In this document: positions 39,884 to 50,677 of the stretch, in pieces
Layout: each line of letters opens with the position of its first letter
How positions within the stretch are numbered: the first letter of the stretch is position 1
Assembly: GCF_002556545.1 (NCBI RefSeq)
Contig: NZ_CP022685.1
Location: 310,001-374,000 of the forward strand
Source: Streptomyces formicae
Lineage (GTDB): Bacteria > Actinomycetota > Actinomycetes > Streptomycetales > Streptomycetaceae
DNA: 64,000 nucleotides
Direction of reading: 5' to 3'
Made by a program: the position numbers and the translations under genes
Notes under the pieces: model-generated
Databases searched by the model: none
Told to the model about the DNA's origin: nothing
Seen by the model: the letters and a program-made list of their open reading frames with translations, nothing else

Positions 39884-41095
39884 GTGTCGATGCGTATTCT
39901 TCCGCCGCGGGGGGCACCACGCGTGCTCGCCGCCGCGCAGCTGAGCAACTCCGTCGGCGACGGCGCGTACTACGTGGCGTCGGCGCTGTACTTCACCCGT
40001 GTCGTGGGCCTCTCCCCCACCCAGATCGGCCTCGGCCTGACCGTGGCCTGGGCGGTCGGCTCGGTGGCGGGGGTGCCGCTCGGCGCGCTCGCCACCGGTG
40101 TCGCGGTCGGCTCGTTCCTCTTCATCCGCTCCTTCCCGCTGTTCCTCGTCGCCTCGGTCGGATACGCCGTGGCCCAGTGCGGTCTCGCCGCGGCCCGTCA
40201 GGCACTGCTCGCGGGACTCGTGGCCCCCGCCGCCCGTACGGGGGTCCTCGCCCACCTCCAGTCGACGCTCAACGCGGGTCTCGCGGCCGGCGCGGCGATC
40301 GGTGGCCTGGCGCTGCGTTACGACACCGCGGAGGCGTACCGCGCGGTGTTCGCGATGGACGCGGCGAGCTTCCTGCTCTGCGCTGCGGTGCTGCTGCGGC
40401 TGCCCGCGGTGGCGAAGTCCCCGGCCGCGCGCGACGGCGGCGAGCCCCGGCTCGCGGTGCTCCGTGACCGCCCGTACGCGGTGATCACTCTCCTCAACGC
40501 GGTGCTCCTGCTGCGCATGCCGCTGCTCAGCCTGGCGATTCCGCTGTGGGTCGTGGAGCGCACCCACGCACCGGGGTGGCTGGTGTCCGCGCTGTTCGTC
40601 CTCAACACCCTTGCGGTGATGGCCTTTCAGGTCCGGGTGGCCCGCGGCGTCACCGGGCTGCGCACGGCCACCCGCGCCGTGCGCCGCTCCGGTCTCGTCA
40701 TGTGCGCCTCCTGCGCGGTCTTCGCGCTCTCTGCGGCCGGGCTCTCGCCGTGGGCGGCCGCGTCGGTCCTGGTCGCGGGCGCGGTGCTGCAGGTCGTCGC
40801 CGAGACGCAGCAGTCCGCGGGCTCGTGGCAGATCGGCTTCGCGCTGGCTCCCGCCCATCAAGTCGGCCAGTACCAGGGCTTCTTCGGCACGGGCGTACCG
40901 CTCGCCCGCACGCTCGGCCCGCTGCTCCTCAGCTGGCTCCTGCTGGTGTGGGGCGTGCCGGGCTGGCTGCTGCTCGGGGCCGTCTTCCTGGCCGCCTCGC
41001 TGGCCATGGGGCCCGCGGTGCGGTGGGCGGAGCGGGCCGGGGCGGCCCCGGGCCGCGGGCGGAGTGACAGGGTGCGAACCGGCGTCCGAGTCTGA
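39884..41095 (+). CDS. MFS transporter lacking the motif A loop
   Basis: 403 residues from GTG 39884 (ATG 39890 is also possible). Most MFS segments are present, from LAAAQLSNSVGDGAYYVASALYF to the C-terminal TLGPLLLSWLLLVWGV region. Between segments 2 and 3, however, the chain reads AGVPLGALATGVAVGSFLFI: the usual G-x-L-A-D-R-x-G-x-R motif A and the first turn of segment 3 are missing, about 15 residues, with the frame intact. Motif A is needed for gating in most MFS proteins, so the protein may be inactive or unusual. No partner gene suggests a cargo. Confidence 0.82.
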   Translation: MSMRILPPRGAPRVLAAAQLSNSVGDGAYYVASALYFTRVVGLSPTQIGLGLTVAWAVGSVAGVPLGALATGVAVGSFLFIRSFPLFLVASVGYAVAQCGLAAARQALLAGLVAPAARTGVLAHLQSTLNAGLAAGAAIGGLALRYDTAEAYRAVFAMDAASFLLCAAVLLRLPAVAKSPAARDGGEPRLAVLRDRPYAVITLLNAVLLLRMPLLSLAIPLWVVERTHAPGWLVSALFVLNTLAVMAFQVRVARGVTGLRTATRAVRRSGLVMCASCAVFALSAAGLSPWAAASVLVAGAVLQVVAETQQSAGSWQIGFALAPAHQVGQYQGFFGTGVPLARTLGPLLLSWLLLVWGVPGWLLLGAVFLAASLAMGPAVRWAERAGAAPGRGRSDRVRTGVRV

Positions 41096-41151
41096 GGAGA
41101 GCGACACAGCGAAGGGTGATCGATAGGCTCCGCTGTGTGACGAAGGTAATC

Positions 41152-42204
41152 ATGACCGTGCAGCGTTGGCTCCTGGCGCTGATGCTCGGCTGCTACGTCC
41201 TGGCGGGCGTCTTCCCCGCTCCCGGCGAGGCGCTTCGCGCGCTGACGCTGCGGATCCCGGTGGGTACGGCCGAACTGACGCTGCCCATGGTGCTGTTGGC
41301 GGTCATGCTGTTCAACGCCGGTCTGGGGGTGCGCGTCGCCGATCTGCGCGTCGTCCTGTCCCAGCCCTGGCGGCTGACCCTCGGCATCACCGCCAACGCG
41401 CTCCTGCCGCTGGTCCTGCTCCCCTGTGTCGCCCTGGCCCTGCGGGGCTGGCCCGACCCGGCGGAGACGGAAGGTCTCGTGATCGGGCTCATGCTGGTCC
41501 TCGCGATGCCGATCGCGGGCGGCGCGGTCTCCTGGGGACAGAACGCCGGGGGCAACGTCCCGCTGGTCGTCGCGATGGTGATCGGCTCCACGCTGCTCAG
41601 TCCGCTCACCGTCCCCCTCGGCATGCGCCTCGCGGGCCAACTCGTGGGCCCCTACGGCGCGGGCGCCCTGGACGACACCACCACGGTCGACACCATCGCC
41701 AGGACCGGGGCGGGGCTGTTCGCGCTGGTGTCCGTGGTGCTGCCCTGCCTGGTCGGCATCGCCGTGCGGACCGTCCTCAGCGAGGAGCGGGTCCGCAGGA
41801 CCCTGCCCACCATCAAGGCCGTCAACCTGGTCAACATCCTGTCGCTCTGCTACATCAACGCCGCGGGCGCGCTGGGGCAGGCGCTCGCCCACCCCGACCC
41901 CGACCTGCTCGTGGCGGCGGTCGCCCTGTCCGGCGCGGTGTGCTGTCTGACCTTCGTCTGCGGTCGGTGGCTGTCCCGCTGGACGCGGTGCGACCGGCCC
42001 GACGGGATCTCCCTCACCTTCGCCACCGGCATGAACAACAGCAGCGCGGCGGCGGTCCTGGCCGCCGGTTCGTTCTCGCACCGCGCCGCGGTGCTGCTGC
42101 CGATCCTCGCCTACAGCCTGCTCCAGAAGGTGGTGGCGGGGACGGCGGGACGCCCGCCGCGGATCCCGCCCGCCGTCACCGGCGTCGCCCCGGTCCGGGA
42201 GTGA
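41152..42204 (+). CDS. Bile acid:sodium symporter (BASS) family protein
   Basis: 350 residues, about ten membrane segments. BASS-type blocks: VGTAELTLPMVLLAVMLFNAGL, PIAGGAVSWGQNAGGNVPLVVAM (crossover region of the core domain) and GISLTFATGMNNSSAAAVLA (second crossover). These suggest an organic-anion or bile-acid-like symporter; the natural cargo in Streptomyces is unknown. I chose ATG 41152 with GAAGG six bases upstream; GTG 41137 and 41116 would extend it. Its 3' end overlaps the convergent EamA gene by 29 bases. Confidence 0.82.
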   Translation: MTVQRWLLALMLGCYVLAGVFPAPGEALRALTLRIPVGTAELTLPMVLLAVMLFNAGLGVRVADLRVVLSQPWRLTLGITANALLPLVLLPCVALALRGWPDPAETEGLVIGLMLVLAMPIAGGAVSWGQNAGGNVPLVVAMVIGSTLLSPLTVPLGMRLAGQLVGPYGAGALDDTTTVDTIARTGAGLFALVSVVLPCLVGIAVRTVLSEERVRRTLPTIKAVNLVNILSLCYINAAGALGQALAHPDPDLLVAAVALSGAVCCLTFVCGRWLSRWTRCDRPDGISLTFATGMNNSSAAAVLAAGSFSHRAAVLLPILAYSLLQKVVAGTAGRPPRIPPAVTGVAPVRE

Positions 42205-43066
42205 GCAAGGCGCCGCCGCACGCGATGACCACGAGCACCATGGCCAGCCATTGGAGGAGGGTCAACGACTGGCCGAGGACGAGGAGTCCGGCGAGCGCCG
42301 CCGCGGGAGGCGCGAGGCTCATCAGGACGGCGAAGACGGCGGGCCCGATCGTGCGCAGGGCGACGAGTTCCGACGCGGTGGGCACGACCGAGGACAGCAC
42401 GGCCACGGCGAGGACGAGCCAGACGTCCCCGAGTTCCGGCAGGGTCACGTGCCCGAACGACAGGCCCACGGGAACGCTCGCCGTGGCGGCGACCGTCATC
42501 GCGACCGCGAGGCCGTCGAGCCGCTCGAAGCGCGCGCCGGTCCGCGCGCTGAGCTGGATGTAGCAGGCCCACAGCGCGGCGGCGGCCAGTGCGAAGGCCA
42601 CCCCCGCGGGCTCCAGGCCGCTGAAACCGTCCTTGCCGAGCAGGAACACGCCCACGAGGGCCAGCAGCGCCCACAGCGGGTCGGCGGCGCGCCGGGAGCC
42701 GAGCAGCGTGAGCGTCAGCGGACCGAGCAGCTCCAGCGTGACGGTGGGCCCCAGCGGCATGCGCAGGATCGCGAGGTAGAAGCAGCTGTTCCAGGCGCAC
42801 AGGGTCAGACCGAGCAGGCCCGCCACCGCCCAGTCCTCGGCGGTGTGACCCCGCGGGCTCGGACGGCAGATCGCGAGCAGCAGCACCGCGGAGACGGTGA
42901 GGCGCAGGACGAGTACGCCCCAGACGCCCACGCTCGGTATCAGCAGGGCGGCGGCCGCCGACCCGAACTGCACCGCCACGTCGGCACCGAGCAGGAGGGC
43001 CAGGGCACTCGCCCTGCCCCGGACGGGCGTGGCGCGCTCGCTGAAATCGGTGGCGCCCACCGTCAC
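42176..43066 (-). CDS. EamA/RhtA-like drug/metabolite transporter
   Basis: 296 residues from GTG 43066. Two EamA repeats with about ten membrane segments: SALALLLGADVAVQFGSAAAALL, NSCFYLAILRMPLGPTVTLELLGPL and, in the second repeat, LLVLGQSLTLLQWLAMVLVVIACGGAL. The MPLGPTVTLELLGPL motif resembles RhtA threonine/homoserine exporters. The open frame extends further upstream, but that sequence (Cys/Arg-rich) looks intergenic. Export of small metabolites is inferred from family. It separates the BASS gene from the NRPS cluster. Confidence 0.87.
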   Translation of the reverse strand: MTVGATDFSERATPVRGRASALALLLGADVAVQFGSAAAALLIPSVGVWGVLVLRLTVSAVLLLAICRPSPRGHTAEDWAVAGLLGLTLCAWNSCFYLAILRMPLGPTVTLELLGPLTLTLLGSRRAADPLWALLALVGVFLLGKDGFSGLEPAGVAFALAAAALWACYIQLSARTGARFERLDGLAVAMTVAATASVPVGLSFGHVTLPELGDVWLVLAVAVLSSVVPTASELVALRTIGPAVFAVLMSLAPPAAALAGLLVLGQSLTLLQWLAMVLVVIACGGALLTPGPGRRR

Positions 43067-43225
43067 GCCCGCCCGCGCACAAAGACACGCCCGACCGCAC
43101 ACATAGTCACGTCCGTCTCGTTGTTCCGAACCTGCGAGTCGCGGCCTCCGCAAAGGGGAATTCGGTGACGCCTGCGGCTGAGGATGGCATGGACATGTGT
43201 TGGGGCTGATGACACTATCTGACGG

Positions 43226-44533
43226 ATGGTCGACGACAGTAGAAAGCATTCCTCGATCTGGCACAATCGCGAATTCCTGCTCTTATGGAGCGGGCAGACG
43301 GTCAGCGAGATGGGGACGCAGATCACCGTTCTCGCCCTGCCGTTGGTCGCGGTCGTGTTGCTGGATGCCACCCCGTTCCAGGTCGGCCTGTTGGCGGCCG
43401 CGGAGACGAGCGCGTACCTCCTGGTCGCCCTGCCGGCCGGAGCCATCGTGGACCGGGTCGCCAAGCGGCGGCTGATGATCTGGTGCGACATCGGACTGTT
43501 CCTGGTGATCGGCTCGGTGCCCCTGGCCCACGTACTCGACTCCCTGACACTCGTCCACCTCTACGCCGTCGCGCTGGTCTCCAGCGTGCTCTCGGTCTTC
43601 TTCGCGGTCGCCTACCAGGCCTATCTGCCCGCGGTCCTCGAACACAGCCAACTCCTCGACGGCAACGGCAAGATCGCCGCCTCCCGGTCGGTCGCCCAGG
43701 TCGCGGGACCCAGTTCGGGCGCGGGCCTGGTGACGCTGGTCGGTGCCGCGGGGGCGATGGCGGCCGACGCGGTCTCCTTCGCCCTGTCGGCGAGCGCCCT
43801 GTCGGCGATCCGTACCCCCGAGCCGCGCCGCAAGGCCGATCCCGGGCCGCGCCCCACGATGCGGTCGCAGATCCGTGAAGGGCTCGACTACGTCCTGCGC
43901 GACCGCATCCTGCGCAACTCGGTGGCCTTCAACGGCACCGCCAACTTCTTCGTCATCATCGTGGAGACCCTGGGCCCGGTCTTCCTGATCCGCACGCTCG
44001 ACCTGCGCCCCGGCCTGGTCGGCCTGCTCCTCGCGCTGGGGGCCGTCGGCGGCGTCGCGGGCGGTGTGGCGGCACGGCACCTCGCCCGGCGGTTCGGCTC
44101 GGCGCGGATCAGCTGGATCTCGATGACCGTCCTCTCGCTGCCCGGCCTGCTGATCCCGATGGCCGGATCCGGCTGGTGGGTGCTCCTGTTCGGCTTCGGC
44201 TGGATCTCGTGGACCTTCTCCTCCACCGTCGCGGGCATCTCGCTGACCAGTTACCGGCAGGCCGCCTGCCCGCCCGAGCTGCTCGGCCGGGTCAGCGCCG
44301 CCGCACGCTGGATCACCTGGGGCACCCTGCCGGTCGGCGGACTCGTCGGCGGCGGGCTCGCCACCGCATTCGGCGTCCAGACCACGTTGTGGATCGCCGT
44401 CATCGGCGGTTGCTGCGCGGGTCTTTGGCTGTTCTTCTCGCCCTTGCGGGGCATGCGCGACATTCCGCTCAGCGCGCCCGAGCCCGAATCCAGGCCCGAG
44501 GCCGAAACCGAGACCGTGGCCGAAAAGCCGTAG
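43226..44533 (+). CDS. MFS exporter at the left end of the NRPS cluster, with a TTA codon
   Basis: 435 residues. Twelve-segment MFS with motif A-like [15 protein letters not shown] in loop 2-3 and the N-terminal [20 protein letters not shown] typical of enterobactin exporter (EntS)-like and antibiotic efflux MFS proteins. Leu20 is encoded by TTA (43283-43285), a codon that in Streptomyces needs the bldA tRNA. The gene is 37 bases before the NRPS start, so it is probably co-transcribed and exports the product or gives self-resistance. The C-terminus is Glu-rich and cytoplasmic. Confidence 0.92.
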   Translation: MVDDSRKHSSIWHNREFLLLWSGQTVSEMGTQITVLALPLVAVVLLDATPFQVGLLAAAETSAYLLVALPAGAIVDRVAKRRLMIWCDIGLFLVIGSVPLAHVLDSLTLVHLYAVALVSSVLSVFFAVAYQAYLPAVLEHSQLLDGNGKIAASRSVAQVAGPSSGAGLVTLVGAAGAMAADAVSFALSASALSAIRTPEPRRKADPGPRPTMRSQIREGLDYVLRDRILRNSVAFNGTANFFVIIVETLGPVFLIRTLDLRPGLVGLLLALGAVGGVAGGVAARHLARRFGSARISWISMTVLSLPGLLIPMAGSGWWVLLFGFGWISWTFSSTVAGISLTSYRQAACPPELLGRVSAAARWITWGTLPVGGLVGGGLATAFGVQTTLWIAVIGGCCAGLWLFFSPLRGMRDIPLSAPEPESRPEAETETVAEKP

Positions 44534-44570
44534 GACCGCCGCGTCATACCGTCATCGGATGGGGGAACCA

Positions 44571-47500
44571 ATGATCCCGCTTTCCTATGCCCAACGCCGA
44601 TTGTGGTTTCTGTCCCGACTCGAAGAACACGGCTCCGCCTACAACGTGCCGCTGGCCCTGCGCATCACCGGAAGCCTCGATCGGGATGCGCTGATCCAGG
44701 CATTCACCGACGTCGTCGAGCGGCACGAGGTGCTGCGCACCGGCTATCTGGAAGTCGACGGCGAGCCCTACCAGGAAGTGCGGGACGGCGCGGCGGCCCG
44801 GCCCGTCTTCCTGGTGCGGGAGAGCGACCCGCAGCGGCTGGCCGAGGATCTCGACGCCGCGACGCGCCATGTCTTCGATCTCACCGCCGAACTCGCCACC
44901 CGCTGCTGCCTGTTCGTCCTGAGCGAGACCGATCATGTCCTGCTGGTGCTGTTCCATCACATCGCGGCCGACGGGTGGTCGATCGGGCCGTTGACCCGCG
45001 ATCTCGCGACGGCGTACGAGGCGCGGTGTGCGGGCGGCGAACCGGAGTGGGAGGAGCCGCTGCCCGCGCAGTACGCGGACTACGTGGCGTGGCAGCGGGA
45101 CTTCCTGGGTGATCCGGACGACCAGGACAGCGTCCAGGCACGGCAGTTGCGGTACTGGACCGCCGCCCTGGCCGACCTGCCGCCCGAGTTGGAGCTGCCC
45201 TACGACCGCCCGCGGCCGCCGGTGTCGGCTCACCGTGCGGGCAGCGTCCAGCTCCGGCTCGGCACCGCCGTACAGGCGCGTCTGGTCGCGCTGGCCAAGG
45301 AGAGCCGGGCGACGGTCTTCATGGTGCTGCAGGCCGCCATCGCGACCCTGCTCTCGCGGCTCGGTGCGGGCACCGACATCCCGCTGGGCTCCGCCGTCGC
45401 GGGCCGCTCCGAGGAGGAGTTCGAGGATCTCGTCGGCTTCTTCGTGAACACCGTCGTGCTCCGTGCCGACCTCTCCGGTGACCCGACCTTCCGCGAAGTG
45501 ATCGCCCGGGTGCGCGACACCGACCTGGCGGCGTACGGGCACCAGGACTTGCCGTTCGAGAGGCTGGTGGAGGCGGTCAACCCCGACCGCTCGCTGAACC
45601 GGCACCCGCTCTTCCAGACGATGCTCACCTTCGAGGTCCGGTCCACCGCCGCGTGGCCGCTCGGCGCCACGCGGGCGGCGCCGGTGGAGACGGTGACCAG
45701 TGCCACCAAGTTCGACCTGCTGTTCCAGCTGGAGGAGGAGTACGGTCCGGCCGGAGCGCCCCAGGGCATCCGCTGCGTCGTCGACTACGACACGGAACTG
45801 TTCGACCGCGGCACGGTCGAGGCCATGGCCTCCCGTCTCGTCCGTCTCGTCAACACCGCGGTGGCCGACCCCGACGTCCCCGTCCACGGCATCGATCTGC
45901 TGGACGCCGCCGAACGCCGCAGGCTGCTGACCGAGTGGGGCGGTGCCGGGGACGAGACCCGTCCGAGCGGCGCCGACCCGGCGTCCTCCATCGCCGACGT
46001 CGTGGAGCGCCAGGCGGCGCTCACCCCGGATCTGCCCGCGGTGCGATGCGGCGCCGAAGAGCTCAGCTACGCGGAGCTGAACGCGCGGGCGAACCGGCTC
46101 GCCCGCCGCCTGGTGGCCTTCGGCATAGGGCCCGAGGACGTGGTGGCCGTCGCCGTGGACCGGTCGGTCCACCTGCCCGTCGCACTGCTCGCCGTGGTGA
46201 AGGCGGGCGGTGCCTATCTGCCCGTCGACTTGGACTACCCGGCCGAACGCATCGCGTTCATGCTGACGGACGCCCGTTCGGCGCTGTTGCTCACCACCGG
46301 TTCCGCGCGGGCAGGGCTGCCGGACGTCGACGTGCACGTGTGGCACCTCGACGGGCCCGACGCCGGGGCGCCAGGCGCCGACACCGACCTCACGGACGAC
46401 GACCGCCGTGCCCCGCTGCGGGACCTCCACCCCGTCTACGTCATGTACACCTCCGGATCCACCGGCCGGCCCAAGGGCGTGGTCATCACGCACCGGGCCC
46501 TGATCGACCACATCGCCTGGATCGGCGGGGAGTACCCCGGTGCGCGCGGGGTGGCCCTGCTCCAGTCGTCGATCTCCTTCGACATCTCCGGCACGGCCTT
46601 GTTCACGCCCCTGGCCGTCGGCGGCTGCGTCCTGCTCGCACCGCTGGAGCACGACCCGCAGGTGGAGGCGTGGCTGGCGGACCACCCCTGCACCCTGCTC
46701 TTCGCCACCCCGAGCCACCTGGCGCTGCTCGACGCCCTGCCCCCGGTGTTCGTGCCCACCGACGACCTGCTGCTCGGCGGTGAGCCACTGACCGCGGAGG
46801 CGCTGGAACTGTCACGGCGCAGGCGTCCCGGGGTCCGGTCGCACAACGTCTACGGCCCCACCGAGATCACGGTGACCTGTACCGAGTACCGGATCGAACC
46901 GGGGCAGCGGCTGCCGTCGGGCCAGGTGCCGATCGGCGCCCGCCAGCCGGGCAACCGCCTCTACGTCCTCGACGAACGGCTGCGTCCCGTCCCGGTCGGG
47001 GTGAAGGGCGAGTTGTACGTCGGCGGCACCGGTCTGGGACGCGGCTATCTGCACCGCCCGGGGCTGACCGCAGAGCGGTTCGTGGCCGATCCGTGGGGCC
47101 CGGCGGGATCCCGTATGTACCGCACCGGAGACGTGGTCCGGTGGCGGGCGGACGGCGACATCGAGTTCCTGGGCCGCACCGACGACCAGGTGAAGGTCCG
47201 CGGGTTCCGCATCGAACTGGGCGACGTGGAAGCTGCGTTGGCAAGCCATTCCTCGGTGGCGCGTGCGGTGGTCACCACGTACAGCGCGTCCGCCGGGGAC
47301 GTACGCCTTGTCGGATACGTCGTGCCCGCCGCGGGCGCCCGCCTCGACCTCTCGGAGCTGCGCCGCTTCGCGGAGCGCACCCTGCCGGCCCACATGGTGC
47401 CCTCGGCGTTGGTCGTGGTCGACGAGGTGCCGCTGACCGCCAACGGCAAGGTCGACCGCGGAGCGCTGCCCCGGCCGGAGTTCGGCACGCCGACTGCCGC

Positions 47501-48530
47501 TCGCGCGCCGCGCGGAGCCGCGGAGGAACTGCTGGCCGGTCTCTTCGCCCAAGAGCTCGGGGTGGACACCGTGGGGGCCGACGAGGACTTCTTCCAGATC
47601 GGCGGCCATTCCCTGCTCGCGGCGCGCCTGGTCAGCCGGATCCGGGCGGCCACCGGTCAACAGCTGGGTATCAGGGCGCTGTTCGAGGCGCCCACCGTGG
47701 CGGAGCTCGCGCTGCGGCTGACGGACCGGCGCGGAGAGGGGAAGGCGCTGGAGCACGACGACTTCCGGACCGTGCTGCCGCTGCGCTCGACCGGGGACGG
47801 CCCCGCGCTGTTCTGCGCGCATCCCGGCGGCGGCCTCGCCTGGTGCTATGCCGCGCTGCTCGCCCACGTCCCTCCCGAGCACCCGATCCACGGCGTGCAG
47901 GCGCGCGGCATATCCCCGGTCGGCGAACTACCCGCGAGCGTCGAGGAGATGGCGGCGGAGTACGTCGAGCAGCTCCGGAAGGTCCAGCCTGTCGGGCCCT
48001 ACCACCTCCTGGGCTGGTCGTTCGGCGGCCTCGTCGTCCACGCGATGGCGGTCCTCCTCCAGGAACAGGGGGAAGAGGTGCCGTTGCTGTGCGTCCTCGA
48101 CGGCTACCCCCATGACCTGGGGCCCGGCCCGGAGGACGGCGGCCCCGATCCGACGGCCGACACCGGGGACGCGCTCGCCGCGATCTCCGAGGCCCTGGGG
48201 GTGGACGCGACCGCGCTGGCCCCCGCCGAGCGAGGCGCCGCCCTCGGCCTGACCGAACCTCAACTGGCCGCCATGGTCAGGGTCTTCGAGAACAACCACG
48301 ACCTCGCCAGGGGCTTCGACCCCAAGCCGTTCCGCGGTGCGGTCCTGTTCGTGACCGCGGGTCGCGACCGGGGCGAGGGGCTGCCGTCCGCCGCCGAGGC
48401 CTGGGGGCCGTACGTGGAGGGCCCCATCGAGGACGTGCGGCTCGACTGCACCCATCACCAGTTGCTGTCGGGCGAGCCCGCGCGGGCGGTCGCCGAGCTG
48501 GTCTCCCGGCGACTGCGCGACACCTCCTGA
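44571..48530 (+). CDS. Nonribosomal peptide synthetase, C-A-PCP-TE single module
   Basis: 1319 residues from ATG 44571 (GGGGGAA upstream; ATG 44559 adds four). Condensation domain: [11 protein letters not shown] and the catalytic HHIAADG (His130, Asp134). Adenylation domain: [11 protein letters not shown] (about 626-636), [27 protein letters not shown] and the A10 Lys in [26 protein letters not shown] with phosphopantetheine Ser1014. Thioesterase: GWSFGGL (Ser1150) and CTHHQLLSG (His1295 or 1296). My hand-aligned specificity code is D-I-T-F-L-G-V-V-T-K, which I cannot match to an amino acid. As a C domain comes first, an acyl or aminoacyl donor must arrive from another carrier protein. Confidence 0.95.
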   Translation: MIPLSYAQRRLWFLSRLEEHGSAYNVPLALRITGSLDRDALIQAFTDVVERHEVLRTGYLEVDGEPYQEVRDGAAARPVFLVRESDPQRLAEDLDAATRHVFDLTAELATRCCLFVLSETDHVLLVLFHHIAADGWSIGPLTRDLATAYEARCAGGEPEWEEPLPAQYADYVAWQRDFLGDPDDQDSVQARQLRYWTAALADLPPELELPYDRPRPPVSAHRAGSVQLRLGTAVQARLVALAKESRATVFMVLQAAIATLLSRLGAGTDIPLGSAVAGRSEEEFEDLVGFFVNTVVLRADLSGDPTFREVIARVRDTDLAAYGHQDLPFERLVEAVNPDRSLNRHPLFQTMLTFEVRSTAAWPLGATRAAPVETVTSATKFDLLFQLEEEYGPAGAPQGIRCVVDYDTELFDRGTVEAMASRLVRLVNTAVADPDVPVHGIDLLDAAERRRLLTEWGGAGDETRPSGADPASSIADVVERQAALTPDLPAVRCGAEELSYAELNARANRLARRLVAFGIGPEDVVAVAVDRSVHLPVALLAVVKAGGAYLPVDLDYPAERIAFMLTDARSALLLTTGSARAGLPDVDVHVWHLDGPDAGAPGADTDLTDDDRRAPLRDLHPVYVMYTSGSTGRPKGVVITHRALIDHIAWIGGEYPGARGVALLQSSISFDISGTALFTPLAVGGCVLLAPLEHDPQVEAWLADHPCTLLFATPSHLALLDALPPVFVPTDDLLLGGEPLTAEALELSRRRRPGVRSHNVYGPTEITVTCTEYRIEPGQRLPSGQVPIGARQPGNRLYVLDERLRPVPVGVKGELYVGGTGLGRGYLHRPGLTAERFVADPWGPAGSRMYRTGDVVRWRADGDIEFLGRTDDQVKVRGFRIELGDVEAALASHSSVARAVVTTYSASAGDVRLVGYVVPAAGARLDLSELRRFAERTLPAHMVPSALVVVDEVPLTANGKVDRGALPRPEFGTPTAARAPRGAAEELLAGLFAQELGVDTVGADEDFFQIGGHSLLAARLVSRIRAATGQQLGIRALFEAPTVAELALRLTDRRGEGKALEHDDFRTVLPLRSTGDGPALFCAHPGGGLAWCYAALLAHVPPEHPIHGVQARGISPVGELPASVEEMAAEYVEQLRKVQPVGPYHLLGWSFGGLVVHAMAVLLQEQGEEVPLLCVLDGYPHDLGPGPEDGGPDPTADTGDALAAISEALGVDATALAPAERGAALGLTEPQLAAMVRVFENNHDLARGFDPKPFRGAVLFVTAGRDRGEGLPSAAEAWGPYVEGPIEDVRLDCTHHQLLSGEPARAVAELVSRRLRDTS

Positions 48531-48533
48531 CGG

Positions 48534-50633
48534 TCACCGCGCCTCGACGGCGGGCAGCAGCGCCAGGTGTTCGGTCCACACGAGCCGGAACCGCAGCGCG
48601 GTGGAGACGACCGCCTGGCGCAGCCAGTTGCCGCCCGAACGCCCCGACGGCGACTGCTGGTTGCGTACGCCCAGCTTGTTCCCCGCGATGTACTCGATGT
48701 GGAAGTTGACGGCGGCCGGACTGATCCTGCGGCAGGAAGCCAGCGGGCTCAGCCTGCGGACGATCTCGGCGGTGCTGGGGATGGCCATCGTGGCGGGCGC
48801 GCGCAACTGGGGCTCGCACAGGGCGACGAGGACCAGGAAGTACTTGGCCCGGGGGTCCAGGGCGAACGCCGGGTCGGGCCGCGCGGCGGGGTCCGCGTCG
48901 GGGGCGTACGTGGTGGCCGCGTACGCGTTGGCCGGGGTCGGCGCGCTCACGGACAGGTACGTCGACCCCGTGGAGGACGGCAGGCTGATCCTGGCGTGCG
49001 GGAATGGGACCGGCATGTCGAGCCGCCCTGGGGGCACGCAGACGTACTCGCCGCCGCCCTCCTCGTTCTCCACCACGTAGGTGCGGGCCCGGCTGAGGTT
49101 GGTGATGAACCACAGGCCGTCCTCGGCGGCCCTGATCCGTCCCGCGATGGGTTCGCCGGTGGGGTCGTCGACGGAGATGTCGGCAGGGGCGCCGGTCAGG
49201 CCCCGGCCGAAGGTGACCTCCTGGTTGCTGCGCACCTCGACGGTGCCGGTGCCGGTGGCGGTGTCCGCGCCGGGCAGGACGATCCGCAGGTCGGACGACG
49301 TGCCGTTCGTCGAGGCTCCGTCGAGTGGGTCGGGGAGCGGCTCCGGGTCCGGTCGTGGCTCGGGGTCCGAGCGCGGGCCCGGCCCTGAGCGCGGGCCCGG
49401 CCTGCGGTCCGCCGTCAGGCCGATCCGGAGGTGGGAGAGGCCCTGGAGGAAGTTGGACGGGCGCCGCACGGCCTCGCCCTCGACCTCGATCTCCGCGACC
49501 CGTTCGACCGCGGCCGCCAGCACGCACTTCACCTCCAGGCGGGTCAGGGTGGCGCCGACGCAATAGTGGGGGCCGCCGCCGAAGGCGATGTGCGGATTGG
49601 GGCGGCGGTCGAGCCGGAAGGTGTCGGGGTCGGCGAAGACCTTCTCGTCGCGGTTGCAGGAGGGGTACCAGACCGCGACGCGGTCGCCCGCGGCGATCCT
49701 GACGTCGCCGAGCACGGTGTCCTCCGCGGCGGTGCGCAGGGCGTGCAGGGCCGGTGAGGTCCACCGCAGGATCTCCTCGACCGCCGTGTCGATCAGCCCG
49801 GGGTCCTCCCTGAGCCTTCGCCACACGTCGGGCCGACGGGCGAAGACCAGCAGGGCCCCGGCCAGCGCGTGCGAGGTGGTCTCCAGGCCGCCGTTCATCA
49901 GGCCGTCGCAGTTGAGCAGGATCTCGTCGTCGGTCAACGGGACGCCGTCCGGGGCGGCTTGGGCGAGCGCGGAGACGATGTCGTCGCCGGGCTCCTCCCT
50001 GCGCAGGTCGAGCAGGTCCCCGAAGTGGCCGAATATCCGGGTGTGCGCGGCGGTGCGGGCGGCCTCGCCCGCGGGTCCCGGGTCGGAATCGTCGAAGGCT
50101 TCCTCCATCGTGCGGGCCAGCTCGTCCTGGTCCTCATCGGGAACACCGAGGAGGTCGAACAGGGCCCACCGCGGCACCTCGGCGGTGAGTTCGGCGATCG
50201 CGTCGAAGGTCGTGCCGCGGGCGAGGAGGGCGTCCAGGCGTTCTTCGACACGGGCGCCGAGCGTGGGGACCAGGGCGGCGACGGAGCGCGCGTTGAACCA
50301 GGCCTGGTGCACGCCGCGAAGGCGGCGGTGCTCGGCGCCGTCGGAGACGACGAGCATGCGTCCCGCCGCGGCCCGCACGCCCGCGGGGTTGGCCTGGAGG
50401 CGCATCCCCTGGACGGAGACGAAGCTCGTGGGGCGTCTGATCACCTCCGAGCCCTCGGCATGGGTCACGACCGACCAGAAGCCACCGGCCAGCTCCGACT
50501 CCGTCCACGCCACCGGATGCGCCGCGCGCGCCTGCCGCCACATTTCCAGGTGCGTCTCGTCGGTGTACAAGTAGGGGTCGGCGAGGTCCGCGGCAACTCG
50601 GCCGGCCGTCCATCGAGGAGTCCGAATTTTCAT
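48534..50633 (-). CDS. Cytochrome P450 fused to FHA-like and helix-turn-helix-like C-terminal domains
   Basis: 699 residues in one uninterrupted frame from ATG 50633 (AAAGGGA upstream). Residues 1-410 are a complete CYP: I-helix MNGGLETTSH (about 246-255), E-x-x-R as EEILRW (about 286) and haem loop FGGGPHYCVG with Cys358. A Pro/Asp/Arg-rich linker (about 420-450) leads to an FHA-like beta domain (VTFGRG, DISVDDPTG, FITNLSRARTYVVEN; about 465-530), then a C-terminal region (DPRAKYFLVLVALCEP, IPSTAEIVRRLSPLASC, AVNFHIEYIAGNKLG) resembling the winged-helix part of actinobacterial FHA proteins. Oxidises a pathway intermediate by inference; the fused part may tether, sense or regulate. It ends three bases from the convergent NRPS stop. 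Confidence 0.9.
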   Translation of the reverse strand: MKIRTPRWTAGRVAADLADPYLYTDETHLEMWRQARAAHPVAWTESELAGGFWSVVTHAEGSEVIRRPTSFVSVQGMRLQANPAGVRAAAGRMLVVSDGAEHRRLRGVHQAWFNARSVAALVPTLGARVEERLDALLARGTTFDAIAELTAEVPRWALFDLLGVPDEDQDELARTMEEAFDDSDPGPAGEAARTAAHTRIFGHFGDLLDLRREEPGDDIVSALAQAAPDGVPLTDDEILLNCDGLMNGGLETTSHALAGALLVFARRPDVWRRLREDPGLIDTAVEEILRWTSPALHALRTAAEDTVLGDVRIAAGDRVAVWYPSCNRDEKVFADPDTFRLDRRPNPHIAFGGGPHYCVGATLTRLEVKCVLAAAVERVAEIEVEGEAVRRPSNFLQGLSHLRIGLTADRRPGPRSGPGPRSDPEPRPDPEPLPDPLDGASTNGTSSDLRIVLPGADTATGTGTVEVRSNQEVTFGRGLTGAPADISVDDPTGEPIAGRIRAAEDGLWFITNLSRARTYVVENEEGGGEYVCVPPGRLDMPVPFPHARISLPSSTGSTYLSVSAPTPANAYAATTYAPDADPAARPDPAFALDPRAKYFLVLVALCEPQLRAPATMAIPSTAEIVRRLSPLASCRRISPAAVNFHIEYIAGNKLGVRNQQSPSGRSGGNWLRQAVVSTALRFRLVWTEHLALLPAVEAR

Positions 50634-50677
50634 GGTTCCCTTTCTGGAATCCATACGTAGCCTCCGGCTATTCGTAA

